Of a stretch of 64,000 nt of DNA, positions 17,417 to 25,291 are shown piece by piece. The stretch is from Rhodococcus rhodnii NBRC 100604 (GTDB taxonomy: Bacteria; Actinomycetota; Actinomycetes; Mycobacteriales; Mycobacteriaceae): contig NZ_BCXD01000008.1 in the NCBI RefSeq assembly GCF_001894925.1, forward strand, positions 1-64,000. Direction: 5' to 3'. The notes beneath the pieces are model-generated. The model saw only the letters and a program-made list of their open reading frames with translations, had not been told where the DNA came from and ran no database searches. How positions within the stretch are numbered: the first letter of the stretch is position 1; each line of letters starts with the position of its first letter. The position numbers were made by a program, and so were the translations under genes.

Positions 17417-18940
17417 GTGCAGAGGTCGTACAGAGCGATTGCGGTGACGCTCCGTAGTCGATGGCCGCTGTATCTGGGGTCCATGCTGGGGGCCAATCTC
17501 GTCGGCGCCGTGATGGTGTTCGCGTTCGTCCGGTACGGCCTTCCGATCCCCGAGTCGCTCGCGATCGTCTCCGATCAGTGGCGCAACACCGCGGTGTTCG
17601 GCGGGTATCTCGTGTTCGCGGCCGTCGTGAGCCTGTCGGCGGCGGCGCTGATGCTGCGGTCGGTGATTCGCTGGCAGTTGCGCGGCGGTGCGCCTCGGCG
17701 CAGCGAGCAGATGTCGGCGCTGCACGCTCCGTTGCGGCAGGCGATCGTCCACCTGGTGTTGTGGATCGGCGGCGGCATCATCTTCACGCTGCTCACGATC
17801 CAGGAGATGCCCGAGCTCGCGGTCGCGATCACGGTGACGGTCGCCCTCGCCGCGACGACGGTGTTCGGCTTCACCTACATGCTGGGCGAACGGATTCTGC
17901 GGCCGCTCGCGGCGCAGGCGCTCAGCGAGGGCGAGTTCGATCGGACGATGGCGCCGGGCGTCGGCACGCGGATGGGCATGACGTGGGGGCTCGGGACGCT
18001 GACGCCCGCGATCGGCATCATCCTGCTGTGCGTCACGCAGCTCACGACGGATCTCGCCTTCTCGCCCGACGCGCTCGCGTGGTCGATTCTGCTGCTCGCG
18101 CTCATCACGATCGGTGACGCGCTGCTGCTCTCGACGCTCACGGCGAGCCAGATCTCGGATCCGATCAAGCAGTTGCGCCGCGCGATCGAGCGCGTGCAGC
18201 GAGGCGCGACGGACGTGCGCGTCGAGGTGTTCGACGGCAGCGAGATCGGCCGGCTGCAGGTCGGGTTCAACCGGATGATGCGCGAGTCGGACGAGCGGCG
18301 GTTGCTGCGCGAGCTGTTCGGCCAGCACGTGGGTGAGGACGTCGCGCGCCGCGCGATCAAGTTCGGCACCGAACTCGGCGGCGAGACGCGCTTCGTCGCG
18401 GTGCTGTTCGTCGACATGGTGGGGTCGACGGGTGCGGCGGCGGAACGCCCGCCGGGCGAGGTCGTGGGGATGCTCAACGAGTTCTTCCGCGTCGTGGTGG
18501 ACGTCGTCGATCGGCACAACGGGTTCGTCAACAAGTTCATGGGCGACGCCGCGCTCGCGATCTTCGGTGCGCCCCTCGATCGTCCCGACGCGCCGACGGC
18601 GGCGCTCGCGGCGGCCCGCGAGTTGCGGTTCGCGCTCGACGACATCGTGGGTCTCGACATCGGGATCGGCGTGTCGGCCGGGCTCGCCGTCGCGGGCAAC
18701 ATCGGCGCGGCCGAGCGGTTCGAGTACACGGTCATCGGTGATCCGGTGAACGAGGCCTCGCGGCTGACGGAGCTCGCGAAGCTGCAGCCCAGCCGCGTGC
18801 TCGCGTCGACGAGCGCGCTGTACTTCGCCGACGAGGACGAGCAGCGGCACTGGGCGCTGGGGGATCGCGTCAAGCTGCGGGGGCGTCGCCGCGACACGCA
18901 TCTGGCGTTCCCCGTCGAGTTCCCTCGGCACGAGAGCTGA
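17417..18940 (+). CDS. Membrane-bound class III adenylate cyclase with HAMP domain
   Basis: 507 aa from GTG 17417. Six membrane helices (about residues 15-255) are followed by HAMP (ASQISDPIKQLRRAIERVQRGATDV...) and a class III cyclase domain (about 320-490). The metal Asp residues are in FVDMVGST and MGDAALAIFG, the substrate Lys is in NKFMGDA, and the adenine-specifying Asp is in VIGDPVNEASRL. It is therefore expected to make cAMP from ATP at the membrane, like mycobacterial Rv3645 (recalled). It is the last normal-GC gene before the lower-GC YcaO island. Confidence 0.9.
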   Translation: MQRSYRAIAVTLRSRWPLYLGSMLGANLVGAVMVFAFVRYGLPIPESLAIVSDQWRNTAVFGGYLVFAAVVSLSAAALMLRSVIRWQLRGGAPRRSEQMSALHAPLRQAIVHLVLWIGGGIIFTLLTIQEMPELAVAITVTVALAATTVFGFTYMLGERILRPLAAQALSEGEFDRTMAPGVGTRMGMTWGLGTLTPAIGIILLCVTQLTTDLAFSPDALAWSILLLALITIGDALLLSTLTASQISDPIKQLRRAIERVQRGATDVRVEVFDGSEIGRLQVGFNRMMRESDERRLLRELFGQHVGEDVARRAIKFGTELGGETRFVAVLFVDMVGSTGAAAERPPGEVVGMLNEFFRVVVDVVDRHNGFVNKFMGDAALAIFGAPLDRPDAPTAALAAARELRFALDDIVGLDIGIGVSAGLAVAGNIGAAERFEYTVIGDPVNEASRLTELAKLQPSRVLASTSALYFADEDEQRHWALGDRVKLRGRRRDTHLAFPVEFPRHES

Positions 18941-19086
18941 CCGAGCCCTCCCCACGCTATGCCAGTGCAAATCTCACAGGATGGCAAACCCGCCACTAGA
19001 ATCTGTCGATTTAGCTCGTACGAGCCCAGGGAGCAAGCGAATTGCCGGCTCGTCCATCGCTGAGATAGAAGAATCGAAGCTAGAAC

Positions 19087-20346
19087 TTATAGCCGAGATA
19101 TCGTTTTTCGCGACGGAACCACTAGGTGTCCATCCCGGATTAAAAGGAACCGCTCAACTCCAGGAATAAAAACATTCACGATTGCGAGGTCTTGCGATTC
19201 GAACCGGACCGAATAATAAGACTTCAAACCTCCATCCAGTAGCGCACTCGCCGCAGCCGCGACTTGCTCGACAGTATCAATGAAATAGCCGATACTATCG
19301 GGGAACTCCCGCGAACGCACATTCTCAATTCGACTATCCAAATCGAATTCACTTGCGCTTCGCAACTTCGAACCGGGCTCGCCAACACTCTTCTTTGAGT
19401 ACTCTAAGCCTTTCCGGGCGATAGACCCACTTTCAATCGCAAACTTTGATTGCGCTATTTCCGAAAGCGCGCGTTCAACTGCGTGTTCGTGAGAGATCGA
19501 TGAACCAGCCCCTCTCAATCGGTCATCAAGTAGCCTCACTCCAGGCGCATACGCAATATATGTCGGATAGTCTACCGACCCGACACAACGGATGACGTGG
19601 ATTCGAGACCCAATCACTGATTCCGATTGAATCCATTTCCCCCTCAGCGATTCCGGCACGGATTCACGATCGACCGAATTAATGGGTTGCGGCTTTGAAC
19701 TCAGGAACTGATCGGCAATGAATTCTGATACGAGATGTCGCTCAATCTGCTCATTAAGAGCATGCAGCAGTGCATCTTCGACTGTCACGCCCGCCGCCCA
19801 CCCTGTACTGGTGCAGTAGCGCGCGATGGGCCTGTAGTCGAAGCTGTCCCCAAGGCTCTGCCGAGCGTCTGCTGACTCAACAAATGAGGGGCTACTCAAA
19901 CCCAAGGGAACGTCGATTGGGCCTCGGTAATCCGCGGCCGGGGCGACAGCCCGATACTCGGCGCAAGCCATCAATCCCTCGGGGGCTTCACCGACAATAT
20001 CCGCCAGGAGATCGCCGGCGAGGGCCTCTTTGGCGACTCTACTAGAGCTGGCCAACTTAACAGTCTCCGCGGGAACGGAACACGATCGAGACACGTAATG
20101 CTCTAACGCCTCGAAAACTGCCCCGACTCGAGCAGATGCTGAGGATCCCTTTCCCATACCGAAAGCAATTCGCTCTCTGGAATTTGGGTATGCGCCCGAT
20201 GCGAAAAGGTCACATCGCCACGCCGCCGTGTCCTCGCAGATTCCGATACGCTCCACAACTGAAGTAAGCCCGAATTCTTCCACCGCACGGCGTGCGCTAG
20301 CTGCAGCGCAATCCAAACAGTGTGTTCGCTCGCCGAATCTACGCAA
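19087..20346 (-). CDS. YcaO-domain protein, candidate RiPP-modifying enzyme
   Basis: 419 aa from TTG 20346, with AGGAG about 8 nt upstream and an in-frame stop (TAG) just before it. YcaO enzymes use ATP to activate peptide amides and form azolines, thioamides or amidines. Family motifs are present: IAFGMGKGSS followed by FEALEHY (about 58-84), STGWAAGVTVEDALLHALNEQIERH (about 180-204), and ISHEHAVERALSEIAQSK (about 284-301). There is a CxxC at residues 10-13. The C-terminus is not the PxPxP end of classic azoline synthetases. No E1-like, TfuA, dehydrogenase or transporter gene adjoins it. It is second in a two-gene unit behind a 33-codon peptide gene and a hairpin. Confidence 0.85.
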   Translation of the reverse strand: MRRFGERTHCLDCAAASARRAVEEFGLTSVVERIGICEDTAAWRCDLFASGAYPNSRERIAFGMGKGSSASARVGAVFEALEHYVSRSCSVPAETVKLASSSRVAKEALAGDLLADIVGEAPEGLMACAEYRAVAPAADYRGPIDVPLGLSSPSFVESADARQSLGDSFDYRPIARYCTSTGWAAGVTVEDALLHALNEQIERHLVSEFIADQFLSSKPQPINSVDRESVPESLRGKWIQSESVIGSRIHVIRCVGSVDYPTYIAYAPGVRLLDDRLRGAGSSISHEHAVERALSEIAQSKFAIESGSIARKGLEYSKKSVGEPGSKLRSASEFDLDSRIENVRSREFPDSIGYFIDTVEQVAAAASALLDGGLKSYYSVRFESQDLAIVNVFIPGVERFLLIRDGHLVVPSRKTISRL

Positions 20347-20371
20347 GGCAACAATCTCCTAGATTTATGGA

Positions 20372-20402
20372 GCATCCCCGCAGCTCTAGGCTGCGGGGAT
20401 GC
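20372..20402 (-). terminator. Strong hairpin between peptide gene and YcaO gene
   Basis: Perfect 13-bp arms GCATCCCCGCAGC / GCTGCGGGGATGC enclose a 5-nt loop, starting 6 nt after the peptide gene stop and ending before the YcaO ribosome site. There is no U-tract. In RiPP operons a hairpin here usually acts as a partial terminator or RNA stabiliser, giving excess precursor over enzyme. Confidence 0.8.
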
Positions 20403-20408
20403 TATCGC

Positions 20409-20510
20409 TCAGAGCTGGTCGATCAGACTCATGATCTCTACCTCCACCTGAGCGAGATTCTGATCGGGGTCAGCGACCAGAAACCAATCTCCGAGAAAGA
20501 TGCCTGCCAT
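20409..20510 (-). CDS. 33-residue putative RiPP precursor peptide
   Basis: A short gene of 33 codons. The ATG at 20510 has a perfect AGGAGG 6 nt upstream, better than most genes in the window. The peptide begins MAGIFLGDWFLVADP, has an acidic amphipathic middle and ends EIMSLIDQL. The N-terminal half is hydrophobic and aromatic; the C-terminal half is rich in Asp/Glu/Leu/Ile, like a recognition helix. It has no Cys or Thr and a single Ser, so classic thiazole chemistry is impossible. The YcaO may instead form thioamides, an amidine or a macrocycle. An N-terminal core with a C-terminal follower (as in bottromycin) or a conventional leader are both open. Confidence 0.6.
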   Translation of the reverse strand: MAGIFLGDWFLVADPDQNLAQVEVEIMSLIDQL

Positions 20511-21147
20511 AACCTACCTCCTGATTCTCGACGGAGACCAATCTCCGTCCCACCTTACGGGCGGGCAAAATCGGCCAGTTGCCGCTCGTGCGAGCGGCCT
20601 GACCACGACTTGTTCGGGTGTGCACAGACATGGGTGCGGGCTACCGACCGCTGCGCCTGGCCGACTACTCCAGAACCCCAGATTCCGTTTGGTGGGTCCT
20701 GGGCGCCGCAGACCAGAACGATCAATCTCAAGAGCTTGCGTCCACAGCCTCCCCTTGGGCTGGCCCTCCTCGAGATTCGACGCCACCTGACTCGGAATGG
20801 ATGCAGCGTTGAATAACCGGTGTTACATGCGGATTTTGCATCCTCACATCCCAAAACCACACTCCTCCGACGCTAGCAATCCACCGCCAAGGACGCAAGC
20901 GTCAATGGGGTTCGATATCTTGCAGTTCGCGATAGAATTTCCGGTAGGCAAACAAGTGGAGAACCATTTGAATTATGGGTTATTCCTTCATCCATCTCGT
21001 TCTTTTTCTACCCCCAACCGTCGCAGTTAAGGACAGTTGAGGAAACATGAATTCGCTATCACCAAATTTGAGAGATTCTCGTAACTGGCGTCGATGTCAC
21101 GGCTTGCGGTTCGGCTCCTGCGCCGAGCGCGCGGTGCCGTAGCGCAC
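20511..21147. promoter_or_regulatory. Long non-coding region upstream of the peptide gene
   Basis: This 637-bp stretch has only unconvincing open frames on both strands. Next to the peptide gene's ribosome site is a hairpin, GACGGAGA / TCTCCGTC (20530-20549, 4-nt loop). Its loop side repeats 11 bp (ACCAATCTCCG) of the peptide gene exactly 54 bp away. A second perfect palindrome, GCCGCTCG TG CGAGCGGC, lies at 20581-20598. A -10-like TAAGGT occurs on the minus strand near 20553. The stretch 20820-21060 is AT-rich and looks like decayed or foreign DNA. Confidence 0.45.
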
Positions 21148-21300
21148 CTACGACTCGCGGCGGTAGAGGACGCCGAGCCAGACGAGCGCGGCCACGATCG
21201 CGGCGCCGCCGCTGACCATCGCACCGACGGCGAGGAGCATCGTGCCGACCGCGGCGAGCAGCGCGATGACACAGACGGACACCGCCAGGCGTGTGCGCAT
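21148..21300 (-). CDS. Small two-helix membrane protein
   Basis: 50 aa from ATG 21300, with AGGAGG 7 nt upstream; the longer frame to 21549 is antisense to the next gene. Two hydrophobic helices (LAVSVCVIALLAAVGTMLL and GGAAIVAALVWLGVLY) are joined by a short turn, with a basic end (YRRES). No family was recognised. It is divergent from the UPF0104 gene. Confidence 0.6.
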   Translation of the reverse strand: MRTRLAVSVCVIALLAAVGTMLLAVGAMVSGGAAIVAALVWLGVLYRRES

Positions 21301-21387
21301 CGCCGCTCCTCCTGCTCCGACAACGTGCCGACTGGATGGTAGCCGCGCCGTCGCTGCCGGGCGAGGCTCGTTCGTTACGCTGGCCCG

Positions 21388-22524
21388 GTGGCACCGCCTC
21401 GTTCGACCTCGCCTGCGTCCGACTCGTCTCGGCCGCGCAGGTGGCTTCGAATCACTGCGGCGCTGGTTCTGCTCGGCATTCTGACGGCCGAGGCGGTCTA
21501 TCTGTGGCCGACACTCCACGAGTCGTGGCGGGCACTCACCGAGATCCACTGGGGGTGGGTGGGCGCGGCGGTCGTGGCGCAGTTCGTCTCGCTCGGTGCG
21601 TACGGCCTGTTGCAGCAGCGGCTGCTCGGTGCCGGGGGCGTCGTGGTCGGGCGGAGGAGGTCGACGTCGGTGATTCTCGCCGGTACGGCGATGACGCTGA
21701 CGCTTCCGGCGGGGCAGGTCTTCTCGACGGCGTTCACGTACAAGCAGACGCGGCGGTGGGGTGCGACACCCGTGGTCGCGTCGTGGCAGCTCGCGATGTC
21801 AGGGGTCATGGCGGCGGCGAGCCTCGCAGCGATCGGCGCGGTGGGTGCACTCGCGTTCGGGACGCGGATCAGCCCCGTCGCGCTGGTCCTGACGCTCGTC
21901 GCGGCTATCGCGCTGTTCTCGGCCCTGCGGTACATCTCGCGGAATCCGGAGTCGATGCGCACGATCGGCGAGGCCGTGCTCGCGCGCTGGAATCGGCTGC
22001 GATCGAATCCGCCGGGGACGGGATCGGAGACGTGGGGCGCCGTTCTCGAGCAGCTCGACGCCGTCGAGTTGCGACGGCGCGACGGCGCGGCGGCGTTCGG
22101 CTGGTCGGCCGTCAATCGGGTCGCCGATCTCGCGTGTCTGGGGTTCGCGTGCTGGGCGGTGGGTGCGGAGCCGTCGTTCGCCGGGCTGCTCATCGCGTTC
22201 ACCGCGGCGAAGGCCGTCGGGAGCATTCCGCTCGCACCGGGCGGGCTGGGATTCGTCGACGGCGCGCTCATCGCGGCACTGACGGCGGCGGGCCCGACTG
22301 CGTCGGGCGCGCTGGCGGCCGTCTTCGTGTATCGCATCGTGAGTTTCGTGCTCATCGCGCTCGTGGGATGGCTCGTGTTCGCGGTGCTGTTCCGCTCGCC
22401 GCACGTCGGTGATTCCGAGTTGGCCGACGATCATCTCGATCGCGAGTACGGGCAGGGTCCGTCGCCGTTTCCGCGGCGTCGTCGCAGCGGGGTCGCTCCG
22501 GATCCCGATCCGGACCCGGTCTGA
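21388..22524 (+). CDS. UPF0104 / lysylphosphatidylglycerol-synthase TM-domain flippase-like protein
   Basis: 378 aa from GTG 21388. It has eight hydrophobic helices and the UPF0104 pattern, including LILAGTAMTLTLPAGQVFSTAF-like and AAKAVGSIPLAPGGLGFVDGAL segments; the PxxPGGxGxxE region is modified to PLAPGGLGFVD. It is an integral membrane protein related to the flippase half of MprF and lacks the soluble synthase domain. Lipid or polyprenol-linked glycan flipping is the family's suspected role. The C-terminus is polar with Arg and Pro. Confidence 0.8.
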   Translation: MAPPRSTSPASDSSRPRRWLRITAALVLLGILTAEAVYLWPTLHESWRALTEIHWGWVGAAVVAQFVSLGAYGLLQQRLLGAGGVVVGRRRSTSVILAGTAMTLTLPAGQVFSTAFTYKQTRRWGATPVVASWQLAMSGVMAAASLAAIGAVGALAFGTRISPVALVLTLVAAIALFSALRYISRNPESMRTIGEAVLARWNRLRSNPPGTGSETWGAVLEQLDAVELRRRDGAAAFGWSAVNRVADLACLGFACWAVGAEPSFAGLLIAFTAAKAVGSIPLAPGGLGFVDGALIAALTAAGPTASGALAAVFVYRIVSFVLIALVGWLVFAVLFRSPHVGDSELADDHLDREYGQGPSPFPRRRRSGVAPDPDPDPV

Positions 22525-22545
22525 CGCCACCGCCGAGCCCCTTCG

Positions 22546-22561
22546 TGTGATCCATCTCACC
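22546..22561. promoter_or_regulatory. CRP/GlxR-like dyad upstream of yceI
   Basis: TGTGATCCATCTCACC matches the CRP/GlxR consensus TGTGA-N6-TCACA at 9 of 10 positions and lies 104 bp upstream of the YceI start. A cAMP-responsive regulator could act here. Single matches occur by chance, so this is tentative. Confidence 0.4.
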
Positions 22562-22664
22562 GCCACTGTCGGGACTATCCGGACCGCGGTCCTGTTGTAA
22601 TGGCTCGGAGGTTCACAATTCAATCAGTTACCGAACCTTCCCCCTACTTGCCGAGGAGCGACCG

Positions 22665-23219
22665 ATGACCACTGCAGTCACCACCCTTCCGAACCTGACC
22701 GCCGGCACCTGGGCGATCGACCCCGTCCACTCCGCTGTCGCGTTCTCCGTGCGCCACCTCGTGGTGAGCAAGGTGCGGGGCACCTTCGACCAGTTCTCGG
22801 GCGCGATCACCGTCGCCGAGGACGGCACGCCGACCGTCACCGCCGAGATCGCCGTCGACTCGATCGACACCAAGAACGAGCAGCGCGACGGGCACATCAA
22901 GTCGGCCGACTTCTTCGACAGCGAGCAGTTCCCGACCGCGACGTTCACGTCGACCGGCCTGCGCAGCGACGGCGACGACTACATCCTCGTCGGCGATTTC
23001 ACGCTGCACGGCGTCACCAAGTCGGTCGAGCTCGAGCTCGAGTACAACGGCGTGAACCCGGGCATGGGCCAGGGCACGGTCGCGGGTTTCGAGGCGAAGA
23101 CCGTCCTCAACCGCAAGGACTTCGGCATCAGCATCGAGATGCCGCTCGAAGGCGGCGGAGCCGTCGTCGGCGACAAGATCACCATCACCCTCGAGATCGA
23201 GGCAGTTCTGCAGTCCTGA
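22665..23219 (+). CDS. YceI family protein
   Basis: 184 aa from ATG 22665 with GAGGAG upstream. YceI proteins are lipocalin-like barrels that bind polyisoprenoid or amphiphilic molecules. The signature is present: AGTWAIDPVHSAVAFSVRHL at the N-terminus, then HIKSADFFDSEQFPTATFTST and GDFTLHGVTKSVELELEY. No signal peptide is seen, so it is probably cytosolic as in most actinobacteria. A strong terminator follows. Confidence 0.93.
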   Translation: MTTAVTTLPNLTAGTWAIDPVHSAVAFSVRHLVVSKVRGTFDQFSGAITVAEDGTPTVTAEIAVDSIDTKNEQRDGHIKSADFFDSEQFPTATFTSTGLRSDGDDYILVGDFTLHGVTKSVELELEYNGVNPGMGQGTVAGFEAKTVLNRKDFGISIEMPLEGGGAVVGDKITITLEIEAVLQS

Positions 23220-23274
23220 GTCTCCCCTCGACAGTCCCCTCGAGAAGGAGAAGCGCGAACTCCGATTCGCGCGC

Positions 23275-23305
23275 GAAGGGCACGGCCGCGCGGGCCGTGC
23301 CCTTC
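23275..23305 (+). terminator. Hairpin terminator after yceI
   Basis: Perfect 13-bp arms GAAGGGCACGGCC / GGCCGTGCCCTTC with a 5-nt loop, 55 bp after the yceI stop and before the DUF3054 gene. Confidence 0.8.
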
Positions 23306-23369
23306 CGTGTGCGCGGGGTCTCACGGGCCGCGAATCGCGGCGCGGCGGCGCGGTTCTACGCTGAAGTCC

Positions 23370-23762
23370 GTGACTATTTCCCGGACGCCGCGCGCGGTGA
23401 CTCTCGCGCTCGTCGCCGACGTGATCCTGGTGATCGTGTTCGCCGCGGTCGGCCGCCGCAGCCACGGTGAGGCCAACGCGCTCGCCGGACTCGCGACGAC
23501 GGCATGGCCCTTTCTGCTCGGTCTGCTCGTCGGCTGGATCGCCGTGATCGCGCTCTACCGCGACAAGTTCGATCCGCTCCTCGTTCTCCCCACCGGCGTC
23601 ATCGTGTGGCTGTCGACGCTCGTCGTCGGCATGCTCGCGCGCGTCGTCTCGGGCCAGGGGACCGCGCTGAGCTTCGTGCTCGTCGCCGGCACCGTCCTCG
23701 CGGTCTTCCTGATCGGGTGGCGCGCGATCGCGGGCGTCGTCCGGCGGCGCGCCACAGCCTGA
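23370..23762 (+). CDS. DUF3054 membrane protein
   Basis: 130 aa from GTG 23370; upstream codons in frame cover the terminator and are not coding. Four hydrophobic helices and the DUF3054 pattern (DVILVIVFAAVGRRSHGEANALAGLATTAWPFL with a conserved Arg-Arg-Ser-His) are visible. The gene lies 62 bp before the peptide transporter on the same strand. Function unknown. Confidence 0.75.
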   Translation: MTISRTPRAVTLALVADVILVIVFAAVGRRSHGEANALAGLATTAWPFLLGLLVGWIAVIALYRDKFDPLLVLPTGVIVWLSTLVVGMLARVVSGQGTALSFVLVAGTVLAVFLIGWRAIAGVVRRRATA

Positions 23763-23824
23763 CCGGGGGCGTCCGACCTGCCGGATTCACCACGACCGCC
23801 GCGTCGTGGTGGGACAGTTCTTGC

Positions 23825-25276
23825 ATGGCGACTCCACCGACACGCCAGCGCGGATTCTTCGGGCAACCGTTCGCTCTCGCGCACCTGTTCGGTGTCGAGA
23901 TGTGGGAGCGGTTCTCCTTCTACGGGATGCAAGGCATCCTGATCTACTACCTGTACTACTCGGCGGGTGACGGCGGCCTCGGCATCAGCGAAGCCGCGGC
24001 GACCAGCATCGTCGGCGCGTACGGCGGCACCGTCTATCTGTCGACGATTCTCGGCGGCTGGATCTCCGATCGGCTGCTCGGCTCCGAGCGCACCCTGTTC
24101 TACTCCGCCGTCATGGTCATGGCGGGGCACATCGCGCTGTCGGTGATCCCCGGTCTCGCGGGCGTCGGTGTCGGTCTCGTCCTCATCGCGTTCGGCAGCG
24201 GCGGCGTCAAGGCAACAGCGACGTCGCTGGTCGGCGACCTCTATTCCGCCGACGACGTGCGCCGCGACGCGGGCTTCTCGATCTTCTACATGGGCATCAA
24301 CGTCGGTGCGCTCATCGGCCCGCTGCTCACCGGCTGGCTGCAGAGCGAGGTCGGCTTCCACGCGGGCTTCGCGCTCGCCGCGTTCGGTATGGCGATCGGA
24401 CTCGTCCAGTACGCGTTCGGACGCCGCGAGCTGAGCGAGACCGGCAAGCATCCGCCGAATCCACTTCCCGCCGAGGGGCGTCGACGGGCCGTCGTGATCG
24501 GTGTCGTGGTGATCGTGCTGATCGCGATCGCGTCGCTCACCGGCCTGGTGACGACGACGAACATGTCGAGCATCGTCGTGACGCTCACCGTGATCGCGGC
24601 GATCGGGCTGTTCGCGCTCATGCTGGCGAGCCGCAGCATCACCGACGTCGAACGCAGCCGGGTGTACGCGTTCATCCCGATGTTCGTGGCGAGCGCCGCG
24701 TTCTGGTCGCTGTTCCAGCAGCAGTTCACGACGGTCGCGGTGTACTCCGATCAGCGGCTGAACCGGAACCTCTTCGGCTGGGAGTTCCCGCCGACGTGGG
24801 TGCAGTCGATCAATCCCGTCTTCATCATCCTGTTGGCCGGCGTGTTCGCGACGGTGTGGACGAAGCTCGGCTCACGGCAGCCGTCGTCGCCGATCAAGTT
24901 CGCGTGCGGCACGATCGTGATGGGGCTGGCGTTCCTCGCCTTCATCCCGATGTCGGGGGGCGGGCCGAACAGCGCGCCGCTGCTGGGTCTGATCGGGATC
25001 CTGCTGCTGTTCACGGTGGCCGAGCTGTTCCTCTCCCCCGTCGGCCTGTCGCTCTCGACGAAGCTCGCGCCGAGGGTCTTCCACACGCAGATGGTGGCGC
25101 TGTTCTATCTGTCGGTCGCGCTCGGGACGTCGCTCGCCGGCACGCTCGCGAAGTACTACGACACCGAGAACGAGGTGCCGTACTTCCTCGTCGTCGGGAT
25201 CGCGTCGATCGCGATCGGTGTCGCGGTGGCGCTCGGGTCGCGCAAGATCGGCGAGCTCATGCGCGGCGTGCACTGA
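23825..25276 (+). CDS. POT/PTR-family proton-dependent peptide transporter
   Basis: 483 aa from ATG 23825. It imports di- and tripeptides with protons across the inner membrane. The proton-coupling ExxER motif is in helix 1 (EMWERFSFYGMQ). The PTR signature region FGSGGVKATATSLVGDLY and the family FYMGINVGALIGP block follow. About 13-14 helices fit the hydropathy. It resembles DtpT/YjdL-like proteins. It is convergent with the PBP-like gene, with 15 bp between stops. Confidence 0.92.
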   Translation: MATPPTRQRGFFGQPFALAHLFGVEMWERFSFYGMQGILIYYLYYSAGDGGLGISEAAATSIVGAYGGTVYLSTILGGWISDRLLGSERTLFYSAVMVMAGHIALSVIPGLAGVGVGLVLIAFGSGGVKATATSLVGDLYSADDVRRDAGFSIFYMGINVGALIGPLLTGWLQSEVGFHAGFALAAFGMAIGLVQYAFGRRELSETGKHPPNPLPAEGRRRAVVIGVVVIVLIAIASLTGLVTTTNMSSIVVTLTVIAAIGLFALMLASRSITDVERSRVYAFIPMFVASAAFWSLFQQQFTTVAVYSDQRLNRNLFGWEFPPTWVQSINPVFIILLAGVFATVWTKLGSRQPSSPIKFACGTIVMGLAFLAFIPMSGGGPNSAPLLGLIGILLLFTVAELFLSPVGLSLSTKLAPRVFHTQMVALFYLSVALGTSLAGTLAKYYDTENEVPYFLVVGIASIAIGVAVALGSRKIGELMRGVH

Positions 25277-25291
25277 GACGTCGCGCAGCGG

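Larger units (their letters stand above)
18941..21147. other. Lower-GC genomic island holding the YcaO cassette
   Basis: Base composition drops visibly from about the cyclase stop, with AT-rich runs such as TAAAAACATTC near 19168 and ATTTGAATTATGG near 20968, and returns to high GC near 21070. Codon use in the YcaO gene is mixed at third positions, unlike neighbours that are almost all G/C-ending. No integrase, transposase, tRNA or clear flanking direct repeat was found, so the transfer mechanism is unknown. Confidence 0.7.

Noticed and set aside
18981-19169. 62-codon plus-strand frame at the island edge as a possible second peptide
   Set aside because: It overlaps the YcaO C-terminal coding region in antisense, has no Shine-Dalgarno, and shows no feature of a precursor.
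20514-20860. 90- and 101-codon minus-strand frames just upstream of the peptide gene
   Set aside because: Neither has a convincing ribosome site, a recognisable domain or biased codon use. The first stops at the peptide gene's ribosome site, which could suggest coupling, but composition looks random.
18941-21147. Prophage or integrative element explanation for the island
   Set aside because: No integrase, transposase, phage structural gene or tRNA was found, and comparing the two edges showed only a six-base match (CGCTAT), too short for an att site.
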